Source: an uncultured Vibrio sp. (GTDB taxonomy: Bacteria > Pseudomonadota > Gammaproteobacteria > Enterobacterales > Vibrionaceae). Taken from it: a DNA stretch of 64,000 nucleotides. This document shows, in pieces, positions 17,639 to 25,740 of the stretch. The DNA lies in assembly GCA_947504195.1 (NCBI GenBank), contig CANNGN010000002.1, positions 496,001 to 560,000 of the forward strand. Direction: 5' to 3'. The notes beneath the pieces are model-generated. The model saw only the letters and a program-made list of their open reading frames with translations. It searched no databases and had not been told where the DNA came from. A program made the translations under genes and the position numbers. Position 1 is the first letter of the stretch; the number at the start of each line of letters is the position of its first letter.

Positions 17639-18778
17639 ATGGCACTGCGACTTAAAACTTTGGCTTTAGCTACGGCATTTGTATCAATGTCATCTCACTC
17701 TGCCTCGTATGCGATAGAAGCTCGCGGTGATGCGATGGGCGGAGTTGGGGTCGTATCAGCTAGCTATCTAACAGCCCCATTTTATAATCCCGCTTTAACG
17801 GCTATTTATCGACGTAACGATGATGCTGGTATGATCCTACCGAGTATCGGTGGAAGTTATGAAGATCCCGATCAATTCGTTGATGCGATAGAAAATTTGG
17901 CCGATTTAATTGAAGAAGCGGAATCTAGTCCCAGCTTAGCATTGGAAAGCGAGCTTGAAACTGCCTTGGAAAATATGCAAGGTAAGCAACTTAAGTCTGA
18001 ATTAGGCGCAGTAGTCGCGATTGGGATTCCAAATTCATTTGTCTCTATGACGGCATATGGAAAAGTATATGCAGAAACTTATGTCACTTCGGATATTGAT
18101 ACGTCAGATTCAAACACCATTAATAACGCTCAAAATAGTTCTATAAATGCAGTGTCTGTTGGGATTGCAGAAGCAGGTTTGACACTAGCAAAGTATTCTC
18201 ACTATCTTGGACAGCATATTGCACTTGGAATAACGCCTAAAGTTCAACGTATTTATACCTTTGTCTATAACGCTAGCTTTGATGATTACTCGATCCTGGA
18301 TGTCGGAGATAACTCAACAAAAGAGTCGATGATTAACGTGGATGCGGGGGCGGTATGGTTTTATGGGCCTCTACGTGTTGGTTTATCGGCGATGAATTTA
18401 ATTTCTAAGGATATAGAAACTCAGTCCGTTAATGGTAACCAATACTATTATAGCCTGGAACCTCAATATACTGTCGGGTTTGGGTTAGTGGCTGACTATG
18501 CAACACTCAGTGTGGATTATGATCTAAAAGAAGAGTCTCACTACGTTGGGTTTGATGATAATACACAGATGATCAGAGTAGGAGGAGAGATTGACTTGCT
18601 GCGCCAGTTAAAGCTTAGAGCTGGCTACAACAAGAACCTTGCTTATGATAGTACAGATCCGACGTGGACAGCGGGTGTAGGAATTTCGCCCTTGGGTTTA
18701 GTGGAGCTTGATTTGGCGGTGAGCTACTCCGGTCCTGATTCTAAAGGAGCTTATATCAATTTCTTAAGTACGTTTTAA
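17639..18778 (+). CDS. TraF-like (TraF_2) outer-membrane beta-barrel-type protein of the vxr operon
   Basis: 379 residues with a signal peptide ending near S-Y-A. The next residues, I-E-A-R-G-D-A-M-G-G-V-G-V-V, are the A-R-G-x-x-M-G-G motif of the PF13729 'TraF_2' family, which resembles FadL/OmpP1-type barrels. The C-terminal half alternates polar and hydrophobic residues and ends in Phe (L-S-T-F), as outer-membrane barrels do. It follows vxrC after 65 bases and ends before a strong terminator, so it is the last gene of the operon. The label 'conjugal transfer TraF' used in databases is probably misleading here, as no conjugation gene is near. I am unsure which vxr letter it corresponds to. 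Confidence 0.7.
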   Translation: MALRLKTLALATAFVSMSSHSASYAIEARGDAMGGVGVVSASYLTAPFYNPALTAIYRRNDDAGMILPSIGGSYEDPDQFVDAIENLADLIEEAESSPSLALESELETALENMQGKQLKSELGAVVAIGIPNSFVSMTAYGKVYAETYVTSDIDTSDSNTINNAQNSSINAVSVGIAEAGLTLAKYSHYLGQHIALGITPKVQRIYTFVYNASFDDYSILDVGDNSTKESMINVDAGAVWFYGPLRVGLSAMNLISKDIETQSVNGNQYYYSLEPQYTVGFGLVADYATLSVDYDLKEESHYVGFDDNTQMIRVGGEIDLLRQLKLRAGYNKNLAYDSTDPTWTAGVGISPLGLVELDLAVSYSGPDSKGAYINFLSTF

Positions 18779-18803
18779 CTTCTAAAGTGCCTAATTTATT
18801 TTA

Positions 18804-18827
18804 ATGCCCGCATATGCGGGCATTTTT
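18804..18827 (+). terminator. Rho-independent terminator closing the vxr operon
   Basis: Stem ATGCCCGCA with TGCGGGCAT (18804-18823) followed by five T. Confidence 0.88.
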
Positions 18828-19359
18828 ATGCCTGAAATACTAGGAGTTCTGGCGTAAGTAAACATTCACTCATCAGCTTAATGTTTGTCGTGAAATAAGT
18901 AAAGAATTTAGATCTATTTAGGATCTATTGGCAGTATAAAACACTGTAACCCATATCTAACAATCTATGTAATATAGTCAAAAAATCTAATATAAGATCG
19001 TATTGTCTAAAGCACTATAACTAAATGTATTGTGGCAGGAGGACTAATACAATTACGGTTTTATTGGACGAGATATACGTTTTTTTAAGGGGAACTGTAA
19101 ATGCTGAAAGAAAAGTATAGTTATGTGAGAAATTTCTTTTAGCGGTTTATTGAATGGTGATATTGAGTCAAATTAAGAGCGCTAAGTAGTGCAATTAAGC
19201 AGAGAGAAAAATTTATGACACCTTTAATTGATTGTAAGTTAGCAGTAGGTGGCAATGTTTAATATCGAGAATAAGAGTAAAAAGTAGAATGGCTGATCAC
19301 CTAATGCCATAGTGAAAGATAGTGATGCAGCCAATTTGCTTTGATTAGGTCTTAGTTGG
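18828..19359. other. Gene-poor region with tiny ORFs behind good ribosome binding sites
   Basis: About 530 AT-rich bases. AAGGGG at 19088-19093 precedes ATG at 19101, but that ORF codes for only 13 residues. GGAGG lies at 19038 without a near ATG, and ATG at 19214 opens a 15-residue ORF. The pattern could be the remains of a decayed gene or a leader-peptide region. A short direct repeat GATCTATT occurs near 18910 and 18922. Nothing can be assigned. Confidence 0.4.
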
Positions 19360-19740
19360 TTACTTCATTGAGTGCAGGCCTATGGTATTGCCCTCGGTAT
19401 CACATAACACACTAATAAACCCATGTTCACCGATTTGCATTTTGGGAACGAGTATTTCACCACCGCTCGATAACACACGAGATTCTTCGACAGCACAATC
19501 GTCACATGAAAAGTAGACTAGGGTGCTATTACCACCGGCTTTAACATTGCTCATATAGGCTAATGCGCCACTCGCACCATACTGTTCCATATTGCTTGGG
19601 AAACACCACATCTCGATTTCTATCATTGCAGGACTTTCTAATTTTTCCAATTTTACATTTAATACCGATTCGTAAAATTTACGAGCTCTAGGCATATCAT
19701 CAACATAAATTTCAAACCATCCAACGGGATTAGATATCAT
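19360..19740 (-). CDS. VOC-superfamily (glyoxalase/bleomycin-resistance fold) protein
   Basis: 126 residues from the ATG at 19740, which has AAGGA seven bases upstream; an earlier in-frame ATG at 19758 would add six residues. The N-terminus NPVGWFEIYVDDMPRARKFYESVL is the typical first beta-alpha unit of VOC proteins, and the C-terminus ends in D-x-E-G-N-x-I-G-L-H. The Glu in E-G-N is a usual metal ligand, and an E at the first strand (F-E-I-Y) may be another. The substrate is unknown. It is flanked by gene-poor DNA on both sides, so context gives no hint. Confidence 0.7.
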   Translation of the reverse strand: MISNPVGWFEIYVDDMPRARKFYESVLNVKLEKLESPAMIEIEMWCFPSNMEQYGASGALAYMSNVKAGGNSTLVYFSCDDCAVEESRVLSSGGEILVPKMQIGEHGFISVLCDTEGNTIGLHSMK

Positions 19741-20126
19741 AATTCCATCCTTAGTCATGAGCTTAATGAGGAATATCAGTCTAGCTCTAATTAAGAAAAT
19801 TGTTAAGCAGTTGTTAATTGCATAAGCTTAATAGGTGACGTTTATCTAGAGTAATGGCCTGAAATATAAATGCAGAGTTCAGAGCACGATCAACTACAAT
19901 TTGGAAATCTTCTATCGAATTACACGTCAAATTAGCGATTTGTAAATTACGCATTATGTACGTTATGTTAAATAGTGTTTATGTAAACTAAAATATTTCC
20001 CCTATCTGAAGACTCATCATGATTAGAACTTTTTTATCAACTTCGAAGCCTATATTTGTAAGTTTTTACTCAATCGAATCCAATACGCACTTAACGATAT
20101 TAAATTCGATTGAGTGAGAGTTTTGT
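19741..20126. other. Intergenic region with a 12-bp inverted repeat
   Basis: About 385 AT-rich bases without a supported gene. It contains TTAAGC (19803-19808) with GCTTAA (19826-19831), and the perfect repeat ACTCAATCGAAT/ATTCGATTGAGT at 20068-20115. Confidence 0.5.
20068..20115. repeat. 12-bp inverted repeat with 24-base loop downstream of the acyltransferase gene
   Basis: ACTCAATCGAAT (20068-20079) and ATTCGATTGAGT (20104-20115) are perfect complements. On the strand of the acyltransferase gene it is followed by AAAAAC rather than T, so it is not a standard terminator; it ends 11 bases from the stop codon at 20127 and may act as a 3' mRNA stem. Confidence 0.5.
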
Positions 20127-22040
20127 CTAATGATTTTCTTCGATGAGTTTATATAGTTCTTCTTTTAAGAATAAGTTATATAAGTAATAAGAGCCTTCTT
20201 TCGTTAGATGGCCATCATCAAAAAGCAACGCTGAGTTTTGATCATCAATTTTGCCTAAACATTTGTCGCTATTGCATAGCCTATCCAGAATAGATACATA
20301 TGTATAATTTTTGTGTGCTTTAGATAACATGATTTTATCTGTAGCGAGAATTGATTGTGCCATCCCTTTCTTTGGTAGCATAGTGATTGCCTTATCCATA
20401 TAAGTGCGCGATATTACGACAGGTAAATCACTCCACTGAGGTGTTGGTCCAACAACAAATAATGCGCCAACCCCAAGTTGTTTTAGGTTGATAGCAAGTT
20501 GTTCAAAATCGCTTTTTTCATGTTTATCGTGCTGAGCAACTATCACAATATCAGGCTTTATCAATTTTAATTTGGATAAAACATATTTATTTGAGACCTT
20601 ACATGCTTCACCTCTTACACCTCGTAATACTTTGTTGTATTCATGTCCAAATTCAGCTTTACAACTCGAAGATGCCACTTGAGATACATTTAATGAATCA
20701 TCTTCTTTAATTGCTTGACCAATAGCTTGCGCGTGTGAATCTCCCCAAATAAATACATTGGGTTTATTATGGTCGAAATTTAAGCACCTAGGTGAGACAC
20801 TATCTCTTACTACTTCAAACGTACCGGAGAAATAATCAAAAAAGTTACATTCGTCGGCAAAATATTCATACGAATGTCTTAAGGTTTCAACTTCTTCCGA
20901 GCGATATCTGTCCATATATAAATGTGCCTCACTACCATATGTGGGCATTAATTTTTGCGTTGATGTGGACTGGAGTACCAAAGAGGTTAAAAACACACAG
21001 TAGAATATGATCATTGGTTTAGAGATCATAAATATAATCAAAGTCGGCTTCTTTAAACTCGAAAATTTAAATGACTCTATAAACTTAAAACTCAAAAACC
21101 CAAGTGTAATGGATATAAATATTCCGTAGACAATCCAATTTTCAAACCCTAGATAATGTTCTAAAACGACTACTGGCCAATGCCATAAATATATTGAGTA
21201 TGACCATTTACCTATATATTGAAATATGATGTTGTTAGTAACGATGCTGCTTTGTTGATTTGCAGAAATCATCAAATATGCGCCAATTACCGGTATAGCA
21301 GCTAGATAACCGGGCCAAGCATTTCCGCCAGAGATAAGTGCATATGCTGAAATAATTAAAGCGAGCCCTAACCATTCTGTGATTTTTCGTTTTGAGTCAG
21401 TGATATGCCAAGGGTAAAGAAAAGCAACGCCACCCAACATCATTTCCCAAGCTCTTGTTGGAAATAAATAATAAGCTCCAGTTGGCCATTTGGTTGTAGC
21501 GTAAACACTTACAATGAAACCAAATACTGTACCAATAACGACTAGGCGCTTTAGGTTACTAATTGATAAAAATGACTTTAATACTAATAGGACTATTGGA
21601 TATAGGATATAAAATTGCCACTCTACAGAAAGTGACCAAGTGTGTAGTAACCATTTTTCGTGAGATGATACATCAAAGTACCCAGCTTCTTTCCAATAAA
21701 TGAAATTAGATACAAAACTGATACTGCTTGCAACGTGTTTAATCAGCGGTTTGTAGTCAATTGGTGTTAGGAAAAACCAACCAACCGTTAAAAGGACTAA
21801 ACATAGAACAGCAAGAGCTGGGATGATCCGGTTAGCTCTAGCGGTATAGAAGTTAAACAATTTGAAATCGTTATTTTCTAGTCCTTTAAAAATTATTCCA
21901 GTCATTAAAAAACCGGAAATAACAAAGAAGACATCTACACCAGCAAAGCCTCCAGGAACCCACGTTGGATTAAAGTGAAAAATAACAACAGCAATAACAG
22001 CTATTGCTCTCAACCCATTAATGTCATATCTAAAATTCAT
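20127..22040 (-). CDS. Acyltransferase-3 / SGNH fusion, polysaccharide O-acetyltransferase (OafA type)
   Basis: 637 residues in two parts. Residues 1-360 are an acyltransferase-3 membrane domain with about ten helices: RYDINGLRAIAVIAVVIFH at the start, then FFVISGFLMTG and HTWSLSVEWQFY. Residues 395-637 are an SGNH hydrolase-like domain with the catalytic Ser in FIWGDSHAQAIG and the Asp/His pair in DDGHLTKEG. Such proteins pass acetyl groups to lipopolysaccharide or capsule sugars. The gene is more AT-rich than its neighbours, as surface-modification genes often are. It stands alone, without other sugar-synthesis genes beside it. Confidence 0.85.
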   Translation of the reverse strand: MNFRYDINGLRAIAVIAVVIFHFNPTWVPGGFAGVDVFFVISGFLMTGIIFKGLENNDFKLFNFYTARANRIIPALAVLCLVLLTVGWFFLTPIDYKPLIKHVASSISFVSNFIYWKEAGYFDVSSHEKWLLHTWSLSVEWQFYILYPIVLLVLKSFLSISNLKRLVVIGTVFGFIVSVYATTKWPTGAYYLFPTRAWEMMLGGVAFLYPWHITDSKRKITEWLGLALIISAYALISGGNAWPGYLAAIPVIGAYLMISANQQSSIVTNNIIFQYIGKWSYSIYLWHWPVVVLEHYLGFENWIVYGIFISITLGFLSFKFIESFKFSSLKKPTLIIFMISKPMIIFYCVFLTSLVLQSTSTQKLMPTYGSEAHLYMDRYRSEEVETLRHSYEYFADECNFFDYFSGTFEVVRDSVSPRCLNFDHNKPNVFIWGDSHAQAIGQAIKEDDSLNVSQVASSSCKAEFGHEYNKVLRGVRGEACKVSNKYVLSKLKLIKPDIVIVAQHDKHEKSDFEQLAINLKQLGVGALFVVGPTPQWSDLPVVISRTYMDKAITMLPKKGMAQSILATDKIMLSKAHKNYTYVSILDRLCNSDKCLGKIDDQNSALLFDDGHLTKEGSYYLYNLFLKEELYKLIEENH

Positions 22041-22276
22041 AAATTACACACTAAATAAAAACATATCCTTTTAGTATATATGCAGGACTATGTAAGGCAA
22101 GAATTTAGAAGTTGAGAGGAAGCGCTATATTACATTTGAGAATGTTTGAAAAACGCGTTTATTAACATTAATAATGTTAATAAACGTAGTGATAACACAT
22201 CTCTAGATTTTGCGATATAAAGAAGTGTCAGGTAGTTAAATCATAGCTATATCATTTATCGCTATTGTGATTCAAG

Positions 22277-22618
22277 CTATGCTGACAATTCATCAACAGC
22301 CGCAAGTGCCTGGATTCCGTATGTAACTGAGGGGCCGCCTCCCATTAATACAGCGACATCAATGGTTTCGACTAATTCTTGACGTGTAGCTCCTGCCTTT
22401 AACGCTGCGGACACATGCGAAGCAATACAACCATCACAACGGGCGGCAATGGCGATGCCTGTGGCGATCAATTCTTTATTCTTAATGCTCACCTCGCCTT
22501 TGACCATGACCGCTTTGCGCAATGCAACAAAGGCATTGAGTGTCGCTGGACTGGAATTTTTGTATTCCATCCCCTGCTCGCGCAGCGATTGATTGAGTTC
22601 TTTGTAGCTTTTAGCCAT
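22277..22618 (-). CDS. Carboxymuconolactone decarboxylase / AhpD-like protein
   Basis: 113 residues. The motif A-A-R-C-D-G-C-I-A-S-H-V is the CxxC-x3-H signature of the AhpD-like branch, which is often an alkylhydroperoxidase. The rest is helical, with A-L-K-A-G-A-T-R-Q-E-L-V-E-T-I-D-V-A and a G-G-G-P-S-V-T-Y end. AAGGAA precedes the ATG. It lies 24 bases downstream of the SLAC1/TehA-like gene on the same strand, so the two are probably one transcript. A thiol-dependent peroxide or electrophile detoxifying role is inferred. Confidence 0.8.
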   Translation of the reverse strand: MAKSYKELNQSLREQGMEYKNSSPATLNAFVALRKAVMVKGEVSIKNKELIATGIAIAARCDGCIASHVSAALKAGATRQELVETIDVAVLMGGGPSVTYGIQALAAVDELSA

Positions 22619-22642
22619 AATTTTGATTCCTTTTTTAGACTT

Positions 22643-23617
22643 TTATTCTGATACGAAAATGCCGCCCGTTTTGGCTAGTTTTATCGTGTTGATTACTAAC
22701 CAAGTAATTAATACCGTTGTGCCTAATGTTAACAACTGACCCAATATCGCTAATATATCGCTGTTTATCAAATGCGCCATTTTAACGGTTGCCGTAGCCA
22801 GTGCCGCGCTTGGAAATGAATACGCCCAAGAGGTTAAGTAGAACGGTAAACGAGCAAATTTAATGATATTAATAGAAAGCAAAATGCTTAAAAATATGGC
22901 GGTGTAGTAGAGTATCCGTGCGAAATTATCAATGCCACCGATGATGTGTGTATAAGAGATAAAACCGATAGATGGCGGCGCTAAAAGGATAAACAGCATT
23001 GGATACAGTTTTGGCGGAAGTTGGTCATGGAAAAACAGGCGATAGAACAATACGGTGAGTAGAATTATCCAAAAAACGATTCCGATGCTAAAAAAGAACC
23101 AGCTTAACTCAATAAATCCTAACGTTACTCCTGAAATCGGTACGATGATGTTGCCGACGACTGGAATGAACCAACTTGGGTTTACATGAGATATTGTGTA
23201 GTGACTATGATGTATCCAGCTCGTCATTACATACAAAGTTAATGTAAATTGCACGATTGTTCCCACACTCCACAATATCAGTGACAATGTAGCGTAATCT
23301 TTCCAAATAGCTGATATCAGCAATAAACTAATTGAGAAAGCTGGGAAGAAATTCATTCGTATTGGATGTTTTAATTCATGCAATACGGCTTGTTTAAACT
23401 TAAAGATTTTAAATAGATAAAACGCTGAGAATATGAGCATAATTAATGATGTGGATGTGGCTAACAGTAAGCTTATTGGATATGCGATTGACCAACTATT
23501 GACACTCCAAGTAATCGTTAACCCACTTAGGCCCATGATTATCGCGAACAATGATATTGGGAAATGAACGAGTTTATTTTCTACGAAGTGGTTAAGATTA
23601 CTTGGTTGTGAAATCAT
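22643..23617 (-). CDS. TDT/SLAC1 (TehA) family anion channel-like transporter
   Basis: 324 residues with ten hydrophobic helices. The motif HFPISLFAIIMGLSGLTITW at the N-terminus and the W-x-P-V-V-G-N-I-I-V-P segment are characteristic of the tellurite-resistance/dicarboxylate transporter family that includes TehA and plant SLAC1. The ribosome binding site is AGGGGAG. Substrate could be a small anion, dicarboxylate or sulfite; the sequence does not decide. An AhpD-like gene follows in the same direction. Confidence 0.83.
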   Translation of the reverse strand: MISQPSNLNHFVENKLVHFPISLFAIIMGLSGLTITWSVNSWSIAYPISLLLATSTSLIMLIFSAFYLFKIFKFKQAVLHELKHPIRMNFFPAFSISLLLISAIWKDYATLSLILWSVGTIVQFTLTLYVMTSWIHHSHYTISHVNPSWFIPVVGNIIVPISGVTLGFIELSWFFFSIGIVFWIILLTVLFYRLFFHDQLPPKLYPMLFILLAPPSIGFISYTHIIGGIDNFARILYYTAIFLSILLSINIIKFARLPFYLTSWAYSFPSAALATATVKMAHLINSDILAILGQLLTLGTTVLITWLVINTIKLAKTGGIFVSE

Positions 23618-23727
23618 GTCACTCCCCTAATACGATAACGGTGTTAATCCCTACTAACGGAAATTTTGTTCTGAAGAGTTAAAGCCTCAAAATAACAATC
23701 AATGCTCCAAGAAAGTTATTTATTTTA

Positions 23728-23742
23728 CATATGCAACATATG
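23728..23742. repeat. CATATG-CAA-CATATG repeat between two minus-strand genes
   Basis: Two copies of the palindromic hexamer CATATG separated by three bases, 111 bases upstream of the TDT transporter start. It may be an operator; nothing else supports it. Confidence 0.2.
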
Positions 23743-23750
23743 GGCTTGCA

Positions 23751-24224
23751 CTACATTAAGAGATTGCCTTCAATTGGAATATACTGACTTGCCGAATTAA
23801 TCAAAGAATAGGCGGTAAGTTGAGGAACACCATAAACTTCACTTTTTACACCATAATTTGTGTAAAGTTTAAGTAGCAGTAGATCAAAGTCGCCATCTCC
23901 AGACACTAAAACGACGGTATCAGCTTGCTGCCCATATTCTATAGCATCTAATGTGATGCCTACGTCCCAGTCACCTTTTGCGGTTCCATCACTACGTTGG
24001 ATAAATGGCTTTAGTTTAACTTCGAATCCAATCGCCCTTAAAATATTCTGAAACTGACGTTGCTTTTCATCTCCACGGTCGATTGCATAAGCAATTGCCT
24101 GTACGACTTCACGATCCTTTGTCACCTGACGCCAAAATTCATTGTAATCAAAGTTACGTTTATAGGCTTGTTTGGTTGTGTAATAGACGTTTTGTACATC
24201 GACGAGCAGAACTATTTTTTCCAT
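23751..24224 (-). CDS. NYN-domain (LabA/DUF88-like) putative RNase
   Basis: 157 residues comprising one NYN/PIN-like domain. The acidic residues expected for metal binding are visible: VDVQNV at residues 8-13 (family form D-x-x-N), K-G-D-W-D-V-G near the middle, and VSGDGDF (D-G-D) further on, followed by L-L-x-L-Y-x-x-Y-G-V. The family consists of putative single-strand or structured-RNA nucleases (LabA, Marf1 relatives). AAGGTG lies upstream of the ATG. It is upstream of the TDT transporter on the same strand with a 133-base gap. Confidence 0.8.
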   Translation of the reverse strand: MEKIVLLVDVQNVYYTTKQAYKRNFDYNEFWRQVTKDREVVQAIAYAIDRGDEKQRQFQNILRAIGFEVKLKPFIQRSDGTAKGDWDVGITLDAIEYGQQADTVVLVSGDGDFDLLLLKLYTNYGVKSEVYGVPQLTAYSLINSASQYIPIEGNLLM

Positions 24225-24319
24225 TGCAAAAGCACCTTACGGTAAATGGATAACTAAAATTAAAAGAGATCGAAAAAGATCGCTCGTGATCATATCGAAT
24301 AAACCAATTTGTTTATGAA

Positions 24320-24631
24320 TTAGCCGCCTGCAAGCTTAACGTTATAACCTTTTTGTTCAAGGAGTTGCTTTAATTTATCTCGTACATCTCCTTGGATTTC
24401 GATATCACCGTCTTTGATTGCACCACCGCAGCCACACTTCTTCTTTAATTCTGCAGCCAGTAATTTTAGTGGCGCATCTTCTAAGCCTAGTCCAGTAATG
24501 ATAGAAACGCCTTTGCCTTTACGGCCCTTTGTTACCCGTTGAATACGGACGATACCATCACCAATTGGTCGTTGTTTTTTTTCGGCTTCTGGCTTAATAC
24601 GGCCAGTTTCGGTTGAGTATACTAATGTCAT
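24320..24631 (-). CDS. yciH: YciH, SUI1/eIF1-like translation factor
   Basis: 103 residues. LVYSTETGRI at the N-terminus, VRIQR, GRKGKGVSIITGL, ELKKKCGCGGA and IEIQGD match E. coli YciH and the SUI1 family. It has been proposed to act in start-codon fidelity like eukaryotic eIF1. I see no clear Shine-Dalgarno before the ATG on this strand (the purine-rich stretch there is on the opposite strand), so translation may be weak. The first residues agree with the E. coli homologue, so the start is probably right. Confidence 0.9.
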   Translation of the reverse strand: MTLVYSTETGRIKPEAEKKQRPIGDGIVRIQRVTKGRKGKGVSIITGLGLEDAPLKLLAAELKKKCGCGGAIKDGDIEIQGDVRDKLKQLLEQKGYNVKLAGG

Positions 24632-24771
24632 GGGAGGTACTCATGTATGCTAGCGAATATAATATTTGATTTTATCACATCTTATTGAAATTGTTATGTT
24701 GGCTTTATCTTATAGCGTGTGAAATTTATGATATTATTATTGATATAGTTACTCAGTTATAGTGCATTAGA

Positions 24772-25740
24772 ATGAAAAAAAACGTTATCGTAAAAAGTCA
24801 ATTTGATAAAGACCGCTATTGTCGTTATTTATCTCAGTACATCTCGATCGAACAATTACAAATGATGACTCAGAAACAATATTCTCGTAACTCACTATTG
24901 GCAATACGCAAAGATTGGTTGAGTTTTACCGATTATGCGAAGTTAAAGCAGCGTCCCTTTCTACCAGCTTCCGTGGATACCGTCTTAGAATTTATAACGA
25001 TGATGAGTCATAAGCGTAAGTTCTCGTCGTTAAAACGTTACGTTATCACAATATCAAATATTCATAACATCTTATCCTATAAAGACCCTACATCATCAGT
25101 TCAAGTTAGCCTTCTACTTAATCGATTGAAACTTGAAAAGCTCGGCGATGAGAAGCAAACTCCTTCATTTACACTAAATCATTTAGAACGAATCCGCGAT
25201 CTACTGATTGTTGATTCTACTCCTGTAGCGTGCCGAGATTTAGCCATTTATTCGATTATGTTTGAATGCGCATTGAAAAGAAGTGAAGTAAGAGAACTTA
25301 ATTTTAGCCAATTCACAAATAGCTCATCTGAAGATGACAATATAATCGTTCAGATATCAGAAAAGTCATATCAACTATCCTGCGATACAAGCCAGGCTCT
25401 TAATCGTTGGTTCTTGTTACTAGATAAGTTAGAAGGTCCCGTATTCCGCTCAATCAATCGTCACCAGCAGATAAATAATGCTGTTTTGAATGATTCATCT
25501 ATTTATCGAATTCTTAAAAAAGCCTCAACAATGCTTGGACTCCCGGAACATTTAAGTTTTTCCGGTCAATCAGCTCGGGTTGGTGCCGTCACGAAGCTCT
25601 TTAGTCAAGGTTATAACATAAAGGACATTCAAAGTTTTGGACGTTGGAATAGCCCTGTAATGCCAAATCTGTATTTAGGAAAAACTCATTTGGCAGAACA
25701 AGGAAAACTCATATTTAAATCTTTCAATAAAATTAACTGA
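24772..25740 (+). CDS. Stand-alone Cre-like tyrosine recombinase with Gln in place of the catalytic His
   Basis: 322 residues. Box I Arg is at 170 (C-A-L-K-R-S-E-V), a Lys at 198 may be the beta-hairpin Lys, box II reads SGQSARVGAVT (264-274) with Arg at 269, Trp at 292 (S-F-G-R-W-N) and the nucleophile Tyr at 301 (N-L-Y-L-G). The Arg-to-Trp (23) and Trp-to-Tyr (9) spacings equal those of phage P1 Cre, whose box II is GHSARVGA. Here the His three residues before the Arg is Gln 266. No excisionase, att repeats, cassette array or phage gene is near. It overlaps the convergent ddl gene by eight bases. It may be a domesticated recombinase, or the change may reduce activity. Confidence 0.82.
   Translation: MKKNVIVKSQFDKDRYCRYLSQYISIEQLQMMTQKQYSRNSLLAIRKDWLSFTDYAKLKQRPFLPASVDTVLEFITMMSHKRKFSSLKRYVITISNIHNILSYKDPTSSVQVSLLLNRLKLEKLGDEKQTPSFTLNHLERIRDLLIVDSTPVACRDLAIYSIMFECALKRSEVRELNFSQFTNSSSEDDNIIVQISEKSYQLSCDTSQALNRWFLLLDKLEGPVFRSINRHQQINNAVLNDSSIYRILKKASTMLGLPEHLSFSGQSARVGAVTKLFSQGYNIKDIQSFGRWNSPVMPNLYLGKTHLAEQGKLIFKSFNKIN

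Noticed and set aside
17639-18778. Conjugation gene traF as a sign of a plasmid or ICE
   Set aside because: It is the last gene of the vxr operon and has no other transfer genes near.
20020-20118. 32-codon ORF running through the 12-bp repeat
   Set aside because: It is caused by the inverted repeat, lacks a ribosome binding site and has no family resemblance.
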